64,000 bases of DNA. Origin: Sipunculus nudus (taxonomy: Eukaryota > Annelida > Sipuncula > Golfingiida > Sipunculidae). Each line of letters begins with the position of its first letter. Within the stretch, counting starts at the first letter, position 1. Below, in pieces: positions 54,374 through 63,160 of the stretch. Made by a program: the position numbers and the translations under genes. A model generated the notes under the pieces. The model searched no databases and was not told where the DNA came from. It saw only the letters and a list, made by a program, of their open reading frames with translations. The DNA lies in the NCBI GenBank assembly GCA_026874595.1, contig CM049322.1:42768340-42832339 (forward strand), given 5' to 3'.

Positions 54374-56475
54374 ATGAACAAAGCTAACTTCAACTACTCT
54401 TAGAAAAACATTCCCATCCCTAGTAATCTGTCCTATACCAAATCCCTGATAAGTAAAGTTGAAAGCCTACTTCGGAGAATGCGATGGAAGGCATTCCATT
54501 TCGAAAACCCTGGTCAAACTTCAGATAAACAAAACTATGGATTCAAAACCACATATTCACCCCCTCATAGCGAACACCTCAGGGCATTTGAAAGTGATAT
54601 CTACGAAATGGTCCGGAACATTGAATTTCAGCACTCACACAATGCATTCCAGAAACAAATGGCCAATGACATCAAAACAATCAGACAATCTGACAATCTC
54701 CTAGTACAGGCAGATAAGACAACCAACCTGTACAGTATGCCGAAAGAACACTACAATAAACTTCTTACAGAAAACATCACTAAGACATACAAAAAAGCAG
54801 ACAGAAATATCTGTAAAAATATCAATACAGAAGCCAAAGAAATAGCCGGTTCCCTTAACCTAGCAGACCGCTTCGAAGTCATGGCCGAGCGCAATGCTTA
54901 CATTACTTTGAAAGACCACAAGGATAATTTTGAACAAAACCCCAAGTGCAGATTGATTAATCCAGCAAAATCTGAAATAGGTATCATTAGCAAAAAGCAC
55001 TTGGAAAAAATTAATAGCCAACTGAGACTGAAAACCAAACTCAACCAGTGGCAAAATACCGGACAGGTAATATCTTGGTTCAAGAAATTGAAGCTGAAAC
55101 AAAAATCTAAGTTCATAAAGTTTGATATTGTTGACTTTTACCCCTCGATCACAGAAGATCTTCTCATGAAAGCCCTCAAATTTGCCAAAACCATGGTCTC
55201 CATTCCAGAGGATGTTATCAAAACCATCCTGCACAGCAGGAAAAGCTTACTGTTTAGCAACGGTAACACCTGGGTGAAAAAAGATCACACTAGTTTTGAC
55301 GTCACCATGGGCAGTTTTGATGGCGCTGAAGTATGCGAAATTGTTGGTTTATACATCCTAGATATGTTGAAAAAGGAATTTGGTGTAAATGCTCTAGGCC
55401 TGTATCGTGATGACGGTTTAGGTTGTTTCCCCGACATGTCTGGACCCAAAGCAGACAGCACCCGTAAGAAAATGATCAAACTCTTTTCCAATGTTGGGTT
55501 GAGATAACCATTGAAACTAACCTGACCTGCACAGATTTCTTAGACGTAACATTTGACCTCCAAAATGACATCTTCTACCCTTACAGAAAACCGAACAATG
55601 ACCCTCTCTATATCCACGCACAATCCAATCACCCCCCAGCTATCATTAGGCAGATACCTATGATGATCAGTAAACGTGTTTCTGACAACTCCTGCAATAA
55701 AGAGCTATTTATGAAAGCCAAACCCATGTATGATGAAGCTTTAGCGAAAAGCGGGTTCTCAGAAAGCTTAAAATATGTTGAACCAACAGTGAAAAGCAAG
55801 AGAAACAGGAAAAGGAAAATAATATGGTTTAATCCACCCTACAGCCGTCATGTAAAAACCAACATTGGCAGAAAATTCATGAAACTAGTTGAAAAACACT
55901 TCCCTCAACATCACAGGTACCACAGGTTATTCAACAGGAACAATTTGAAAATTAGCTACAGCTGTCTACCCAACATGTCTAACCTGATCAGCAAACATAA
56001 TATGAAGGTTCTAAATTCTGACAATGCTGTGAATGCACCCCAAAAACAATGTAACTGCCGTAAAAAAGACGAATGTCCTATGAATGGTCAATGTCAGCTG
56101 AAATGCATTGTCTATAAAGCAACAGTTAGAACAGACAATGACGTGAAACACTACATAGGGTGTACTGAAGGTGATTTCAAGACAAGATATAATAACCACA
56201 AGCAATCCTTTCGGAACAGATCCCACGCTAAAAACACTGAACTGTCTAAACACATTTGGTCACTAAAAGACAACAATATCAATTACAAGCTCTCCTGGGA
56301 AATATCTGCCAAGGCAGCACCTTACTTCTGTGGGACTAGGAAGTGTGATCTCTGCTTGTCTGAAAAGCTACTTATAGCTACGGCCCCCCCTGGATCATTG
56401 TTGAACTCAAGAGCTGAAATTCTCTCCAAGTGCCGCCATCAAAACAAATTCACCCTGAAATATTTTAAAACCTAG
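54374..56475 (+). pseudogene. Doubly broken Penelope-like RT/GIY-YIG ORF, unit 19
   Basis: It carries the codon 10 TAG of unit 16 (54401-54403), I167F and N354D. A second lesion follows RT motif C: near 55501 four bases (AAAG) are replaced by three (GAG). This ends the frame at a TAA (55505-55507) after residue 377. Translation from codon 36 (54479) would give 342 residues covering motifs A-C but no thumb, linker or endonuclease. The original frame is open again to 56475. The shared lesion came first and the frameshift is private, so the order of events is clear. Confidence 0.93.
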
Positions 56476-57305
56476 CATTCGTACTCATATTCAGCGTGCC
56501 CCCTTAACCCCCCCCCCCCCCCCCCACACGAGGATCCGCTGGGCGGACTGATTTGTTCAGGTGGTTGTTCTCTCACTGCTGGCTCGTGGAGTCCATTGGA
56601 TGACAGGAAAGTTCTACTTTATCCTGGTCTAATGGGCTTTACGACCTTCAGCTAGGAGACTTGCACCACTTGGTATGGGTATAGTATATTTGCCTTTTAT
56701 ATTGTATATTTGCCTTGTATATTGTGTATTTTCACAGTATATGTGTATTTTTATCATATCATATGTATACTACTGATATGTTCACCGCTTCCAAGGCCCT
56801 ATTAGAAATCATTTCAATATGCTGATTGAGCATCCTGGTTATATCTTTGTATTATATTTACTATTTACTACATTATATAACCTCTTTGCCCTGCCCTGTT
56901 ATGTTCCAGTATCGCACGTGTACCCCGACCAATCCTATTGTGCACCCGAGAACAATAGGATCAGTGTCAGTCTTTCACATGCCCCCCCCCCCCCCCCCCC
57001 CGACCCGAATCGCACAAAGCATAATCTCGTAATCTCGTAAAGTCTCGGCTTTTCAAACCACGACGTTAGCTTCATTCTAACCACATTCACCTGATGATCG
57101 GGTCGCATCCCGTGAAACAGTCTGTTGTGAATTAACAGTGTTGTTTTTCTTCAGAGTTATACCGCTCTGGCCTAGCTTGTAGGCCATAGAGCACTTTACA
57201 TCGGAGGGTAACACTACCTTCTACTCCAGCTCCAGCGACAGGTACGTTGTCGAGCACTCTTGTTAACCCACCCTGTCCAGAAATTCACCTTGTAACATCT
57301 ACAGA
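56476..57305 (+). promoter_or_regulatory. Spacer / pseudo-LTR 20
   Basis: 830 bp, the longest spacer. C-tract 1 is at 56508-56525 (18 C) and C-tract 2 at 56982-57001 (20 C, the longest of its kind). Confidence 0.8.
57085..57132 (+). ncRNA. Hammerhead ribozyme, unit 20
   Basis: Unchanged 48-nt motif; predicted cleavage after 57126. Confidence 0.87.
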
Positions 57306-59408
57306 ATGAACAAAGCTAACTTCAACTACTCTTTGAAAAACATTCCCATCCCTAGTAATCTGTCCTATACCAAATCCCTGAAAAGTAAAGTTGAAAGCCT
57401 ACTTCGGAGAATGCGATGGAAGGCATTCCATTTCGAAAACCCTGGTCAAACTTCAGATAAACAAAACTATGGATTCAAAACCACATATTCACCCCCTAAT
57501 AGCGAACACCTCAGGGCATTTGAAAGTGATATCTACGAAATGGTCCGGAACATTGAATTTCAGCACTCACACAATGCATTCCAGAAACAAATGGCCAATG
57601 ACATCAAAACAATCAGACAATCTGACAATCTCCTAGTACAGGCAGATAAGACAACCAACCTGTACAGTATGCCGAAAGAACAATACAATAAACTTCTTAC
57701 AGAAAACATCACTAAGACATACAAAAAAGCAGACAGAAATATCTGTAAAAATATCAATACAGAAGCCAAAGAAATAGCCGGTTCCCTTAACCTAGCAGAC
57801 CGCATCGAAGTCATGGCCGAGCGCAATGCTTACATTACTTTGAAAGACCACAAGGATAATTTTGAACAAAACCCCAAGTGCAGATTGATTAATCCAGCAA
57901 AATCTGAAATAGGTATCATTAGCAAAAAGCACTTGGAAAAAATTAATAGCCAACTGAGACTGAAAACCAAACTCAACCAGTGGCAAAATACCGGACAGGT
58001 AATATCTTGGTTCAAGAAATTGAAGCTGAAACAAAAATCTAAGTTCATAAAGTTTGATATTGTTGACTTTTACCCCTCGATCACAGAAGATCTTCTCATG
58101 AAAGCCCTCAAATTTGCCAAAACCATGGTCTCCATTCCAGAGGATGTTATCAAAACCATCCTGCACAGCAGGAAAAGCTTACTGTTTAGCAACGGTAACA
58201 CCTGGGTGAAAAAAGATCACACTAGTTTTGACGTCACCATGGGCAGTTTTGATGGCGCTGAAGTATGCGAAATTGTTGGTTTATACATCCTAGATATGTT
58301 GAAAAAGGAATTTGGTGTAAATGCTCTAGGCCTGTATCGTGATGACGGTTTAGGTTGTTTCCCCAACATGTCTGGACCCAAAGCAGACAGCACCCGTAAG
58401 AAAATGATCAAACTCTTTTCCAATGTTGGGTTAAAGATAACCATTGAAACTAACCTGACCTGCACAGATTTCTTAGACGTAACATTTGACCTCCAAAATG
58501 ACATCTTCTACCCTTACAGAAAACCGAACAATGACCCTCTCTATATCCACGCACAATCCAATCACCCCCCAGCTATCATTAGGCAGATACCTATGATGAT
58601 CAGTAAACGTGTTTCTGACAACTCCTGCAATAAAGAGCTATTTATGAAAGCCAAACCCATGTATGATGAAGCTTTAGCGAAAAGCGGGTTCTCAGAAAGC
58701 TTAAAATATGTTGAACCAACAGTGAAAAGCAAGAGAAACAGGAAAAGGAAAATAATATGGTTTAATCCACCCTACAGCCGTCATGTAAAAACCAACATTG
58801 GCAGAAAATTCATGAAACTAGTTGAAAAACACTTCCCTCAACATCACAGGTACCACAGGTTATTCAACAGGAACAATTTGAAAATTAGCTACAGCTGTCT
58901 ACCCAACATGTCTAACCTGATCAGCAAACATAATATGAAGGTTCTAAATTCTGACAATGCTGTGAATGCACCCCAAAAACAATGTAACTGCCGTAAAAAA
59001 GACGAATGTCCTATGAATGGTCAATGTCAGCTGAAATGCATTGTCTATAAAGCAACAGTTAGAACAGACAATGACGTGAAACACTACATAGGGTGTACTG
59101 AAGGTGATTTCAAGACAAGATATAATAACCACAAGCAATCCTTTCGGAACAGATCCCACGCTAAAAACACTGAACTGTCTAAACACATTTGGTCACTAAA
59201 AGACAACAATATCAATTACAAGCTCTCCTGGGAAATATCTGCCAAGGCAGCACCTTACTTCTGTGGGACTAGGAAGTGTGATCTCTGCTTGTCTGAAAAG
59301 CTACTTATAGCTACGGCCCCCCCTGGATCATTGTTGAACTCAAGAGCTGAAATTCTCTCCAAGTGCCGCCATCAAAACAAATTCACCCTGAAATATTTTA
59401 AAACCTAG
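57306..59408 (+). CDS. Penelope-like RT/GIY-YIG endonuclease, unit 20 (class A)
   Basis: Intact 700-codon class A ORF with a translation identical to unit 1. It starts the right-hand run of class A copies (units 20-22) and is the third member of the repeated three-unit block. Confidence 0.95.
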   Translation: MNKANFNYSLKNIPIPSNLSYTKSLKSKVESLLRRMRWKAFHFENPGQTSDKQNYGFKTTYSPPNSEHLRAFESDIYEMVRNIEFQHSHNAFQKQMANDIKTIRQSDNLLVQADKTTNLYSMPKEQYNKLLTENITKTYKKADRNICKNINTEAKEIAGSLNLADRIEVMAERNAYITLKDHKDNFEQNPKCRLINPAKSEIGIISKKHLEKINSQLRLKTKLNQWQNTGQVISWFKKLKLKQKSKFIKFDIVDFYPSITEDLLMKALKFAKTMVSIPEDVIKTILHSRKSLLFSNGNTWVKKDHTSFDVTMGSFDGAEVCEIVGLYILDMLKKEFGVNALGLYRDDGLGCFPNMSGPKADSTRKKMIKLFSNVGLKITIETNLTCTDFLDVTFDLQNDIFYPYRKPNNDPLYIHAQSNHPPAIIRQIPMMISKRVSDNSCNKELFMKAKPMYDEALAKSGFSESLKYVEPTVKSKRNRKRKIIWFNPPYSRHVKTNIGRKFMKLVEKHFPQHHRYHRLFNRNNLKISYSCLPNMSNLISKHNMKVLNSDNAVNAPQKQCNCRKKDECPMNGQCQLKCIVYKATVRTDNDVKHYIGCTEGDFKTRYNNHKQSFRNRSHAKNTELSKHIWSLKDNNINYKLSWEISAKAAPYFCGTRKCDLCLSEKLLIATAPPGSLLNSRAEILSKCRHQNKFTLKYFKT

Positions 59409-60235
59409 CATTCGTACTCATATTCAGCGTGCCCCCTTAACCCCCCCCCCCCCCCCCCCCCACACGAGGATCCGCTGGGCGGACTGATTTGTTCAGGTGG
59501 TTGTTCTCTCACTGCTGGCTCGTGGAGTCCATTGGATGACAGGAAAGTTCTACTTTATCCTGGTCTAATGGGCTTTACGACCTTCAGCTAGGAGACTTGC
59601 ACCACTTGGTATGGGTATAGTATATTTGCCTTTTATATTGTATATTTGCCTTGTATATTGTGTATTTTCACAGTATATGTGTATTTTTATCATATCATAT
59701 GTATACTACTGATATGTTCACCGCTTCCAAGGCCCTATTAGAAATCATTTCAATATGCTGATTGAGCATCCTGGTTATATCTTTGTATTATATTTACTAT
59801 TTACTACATTATATAACCTCTTTGCCCTGCCCTGTTATGTTCCAGTATCGCACGTGTACCCCGACCAATCCTATTGTGCACCCGAGAACAATAGGATCAG
59901 TGTCAGTCTTTCACATGCCCCCCCCCCCCCCGACCCGAATCGCACAAAGCATAATCTCGTAATCTCGTAAAGTCTCGGCTTTTCAAACCACGACGTTAGC
60001 TTCATTCTAACCACATTCACCTGATGATCGGGTCGCATCCCGTGAAACAGTCTGTTGTGAATTAACAGTGTTGTTTTTCTTCAGAGTTATACCGCTCTGG
60101 CCTAGCTTGTAGGCCATAGAGCACTTTACATCGGAGGGTAACACTACCTTCTACTCCAGCTCCAGCGACAGGTACGTTGTCGAGCACTCTTGTTAACCCA
60201 CCCTGTCCAGAAATTCACCTTGTAACATCTACAGA
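59409..60235 (+). promoter_or_regulatory. Spacer / pseudo-LTR 21
   Basis: 827 bp. C-tract 1 is at 59441-59461 (21 C, the longest of its kind) and C-tract 2 at 59918-59931 (14 C). Confidence 0.8.
60015..60062 (+). ncRNA. Hammerhead ribozyme, unit 21
   Basis: Unchanged 48-nt motif; predicted cleavage after 60056. Confidence 0.87.
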
Positions 60236-62338
60236 ATGAACAAAGCTAACTTCAACTACTCTTTGAAAAACATTCCCATCCCTAGTAATCTGTCCTATAC
60301 CAAATCCCTGAAAAGTAAAGTTGAAAGCCTACTTCGGAGAATGCGATGGAAGGCATTCCATTTCGAAAACCCTGGTCAAACTTCAGATAAACAAAACTAT
60401 GGATTCAAAACCACATATTCACCCCCTAATAGCGAACACCTCAGGGCATTTGAAAGTGATATCTACGAAATGGTCCGGAACATTGAATTTCAGCACTCAC
60501 ACAATGCATTCCAGAAACAAATGGCCAATGACATCAAAACAATCAGACAATCTGACAATCTCCTAGTACAGGCAGATAAGACAACCAACCTGTACAGTAT
60601 GCCGAAAGAACAATACAATAAACTTCTTACAGAAAACATCACTAAGACATACAAAAAAGCAGACAGAAATATCTGTAAAAATATCAATACAGAAGCCAAA
60701 GAAATAGCCGGTTCCCTTAACCTAGCAGACCGCATCGAAGTCATGGCCGAGCGCAATGCTTACATTACTTTGAAAGACCACAAGGATAATTTTGAACAAA
60801 ACCCCAAGTGCAGATTGATTAATCCAGCAAAATCTGAAATAGGTATCATTAGCAAAAAGCACTTGGAAAAAATTAATAGCCAACTGAGACTGAAAACCAA
60901 ACTCAACCAGTGGCAAAATACCGGACAGGTAATATCTTGGTTCAAGAAATTGAAGCTGAAACAAAAATCTAAGTTCATAAAGTTTGATATTGTTGACTTT
61001 TACCCCTCGATCACAGAAGATCTTCTCATGAAAGCCCTCAAATTTGCCAAAACCATGGTCTCCATTCCAGAGGATGTTATCAAAACCATCCTGCACAGCA
61101 GGAAAAGCTTACTGTTTAGCAACGGTAACACCTGGGTGAAAAAAGATCACACTAGTTTTGACGTCACCATGGGCAGTTTTGATGGCGCTGAAGTATGCGA
61201 AATTGTTGGTTTATACATCCTAGATATGTTGAAAAAGGAATTTGGTGTAAATGCTCTAGGCCTGTATCGTGATGACGGTTTAGGTTGTTTCCCCAACATG
61301 TCTGGACCCAAAGCAGACAGCACCCGTAAGAAAATGATCAAACTCTTTTCCAATGTTGGGTTAAAGATAACCATTGAAACTAACCTGACCTGCACAGATT
61401 TCTTAGACGTAACATTTGACCTCCAAAATGACATCTTCTACCCTTACAGAAAACCGAACAATGACCCTCTCTATATCCACGCACAATCCAATCACCCCCC
61501 AGCTATCATTAGGCAGATACCTATGATGATCAGTAAACGTGTTTCTGACAACTCCTGCAATAAAGAGCTATTTATGAAAGCCAAACCCATGTATGATGAA
61601 GCTTTAGCGAAAAGCGGGTTCTCAGAAAGCTTAAAATATGTTGAACCAACAGTGAAAAGCAAGAGAAACAGGAAAAGGAAAATAATATGGTTTAATCCAC
61701 CCTACAGCCGTCATGTAAAAACCAACATTGGCAGAAAATTCATGAAACTAGTTGAAAAACACTTCCCTCAACATCACAGGTACCACAGGTTATTCAACAG
61801 GAACAATTTGAAAATTAGCTACAGCTGTCTACCCAACATGTCTAACCTGATCAGCAAACATAATATGAAGGTTCTAAATTCTGACAATGCTGTGAATGCA
61901 CCCCAAAAACAATGTAACTGCCGTAAAAAAGACGAATGTCCTATGAATGGTCAATGTCAGCTGAAATGCATTGTCTATAAAGCAACAGTTAGAACAGACA
62001 ATGACGTGAAACACTACATAGGGTGTACTGAAGGTGATTTCAAGACAAGATATAATAACCACAAGCAATCCTTTCGGAACAGATCCCACGCTAAAAACAC
62101 TGAACTGTCTAAACACATTTGGTCACTAAAAGACAACAATATCAATTACAAGCTCTCCTGGGAAATATCTGCCAAGGCAGCACCTTACTTCTGTGGGACT
62201 AGGAAGTGTGATCTCTGCTTGTCTGAAAAGCTACTTATAGCTACGGCCCCCCCTGGATCATTGTTGAACTCAAGAGCTGAAATTCTCTCCAAGTGCCGCC
62301 ATCAAAACAAATTCACCCTGAAATATTTTAAAACCTAG
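60236..62338 (+). CDS. Penelope-like RT/GIY-YIG endonuclease, unit 21 (class A)
   Basis: Intact 700-codon class A ORF and the last complete one in the window. Its translation is identical to units 1, 2 and 20. Confidence 0.95.
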   Translation: MNKANFNYSLKNIPIPSNLSYTKSLKSKVESLLRRMRWKAFHFENPGQTSDKQNYGFKTTYSPPNSEHLRAFESDIYEMVRNIEFQHSHNAFQKQMANDIKTIRQSDNLLVQADKTTNLYSMPKEQYNKLLTENITKTYKKADRNICKNINTEAKEIAGSLNLADRIEVMAERNAYITLKDHKDNFEQNPKCRLINPAKSEIGIISKKHLEKINSQLRLKTKLNQWQNTGQVISWFKKLKLKQKSKFIKFDIVDFYPSITEDLLMKALKFAKTMVSIPEDVIKTILHSRKSLLFSNGNTWVKKDHTSFDVTMGSFDGAEVCEIVGLYILDMLKKEFGVNALGLYRDDGLGCFPNMSGPKADSTRKKMIKLFSNVGLKITIETNLTCTDFLDVTFDLQNDIFYPYRKPNNDPLYIHAQSNHPPAIIRQIPMMISKRVSDNSCNKELFMKAKPMYDEALAKSGFSESLKYVEPTVKSKRNRKRKIIWFNPPYSRHVKTNIGRKFMKLVEKHFPQHHRYHRLFNRNNLKISYSCLPNMSNLISKHNMKVLNSDNAVNAPQKQCNCRKKDECPMNGQCQLKCIVYKATVRTDNDVKHYIGCTEGDFKTRYNNHKQSFRNRSHAKNTELSKHIWSLKDNNINYKLSWEISAKAAPYFCGTRKCDLCLSEKLLIATAPPGSLLNSRAEILSKCRHQNKFTLKYFKT

Positions 62339-63160
62339 CATTCGTACTCATATTCAGCGTGCCCCCTTAACCCCCCCCCCCCCCCCCACACGAGGATCCG
62401 CTGGGCGGACTGATTTGTTCAGGTGGTTGTTTTCTCACTGCTGGCTCGTGGAGTCCATTGGATGACAGGAAAGTTCTACTTTATCCTGGTCTAATGGGCT
62501 TTACGACCTTCAGCTAGGAGACTTGCACCACTTGGTATGGGTATAGTATATTTGCCTTTTATATTGTATATTTGCCTTGTATATTGTGTATTTTCACAGT
62601 ATATGTGTATTTTTATCATATCATATGTATACTACTGATATGTTCACCGCTTCCAAGGCCCTATTAGAAATCATTTCAATATGCTGATTGAGCATCCTGG
62701 TTATATCTTTGTATTATATTTACTATTTACTACATTATATAACCTCTTTGCCCTGCCCTGTTATGTTCCAGTATCGCACGTGTACCCCGACCAATCCTAT
62801 TGTGCACCCGAGAACAATAGGATCAGTGTCAGTCTTTCACATGCCCCCCCCCCCCCGACCCGAATCGCACAAAGCATAATCTCGTAATCTCGTAAAGTCT
62901 CGGCTTTTCAAACCACGACGTTAGCTTCATTCTAACCACATTCACCTGATGATCGGGTCGCATCCCGTGAAACAGTCTGTTGTGAATTAACAGTGTTGTT
63001 TTTCTTCAGAGTTATACCGCTCTGGCCTAGCTTGTAGGCCATAGAGCACTTTACATCGGAGGGTAACACTACCTTCTACTCCAGCTCCAGCGACAGGTAC
63101 GTTGTCGAGCACTCTTGTTAACCCACCCTGTCCAGAAATTCACCTTGTAACATCTACAGA
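62339..63160 (+). promoter_or_regulatory. Spacer / pseudo-LTR 22
   Basis: 822 bp. C-tract 1 is at 62371-62387 (17 C) and C-tract 2 at 62844-62856 (13 C). It has a private C-to-T change at 62432. Confidence 0.8.
62940..62987 (+). ncRNA. Hammerhead ribozyme, unit 22
   Basis: Unchanged 48-nt motif; predicted cleavage after 62981. Confidence 0.87.
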
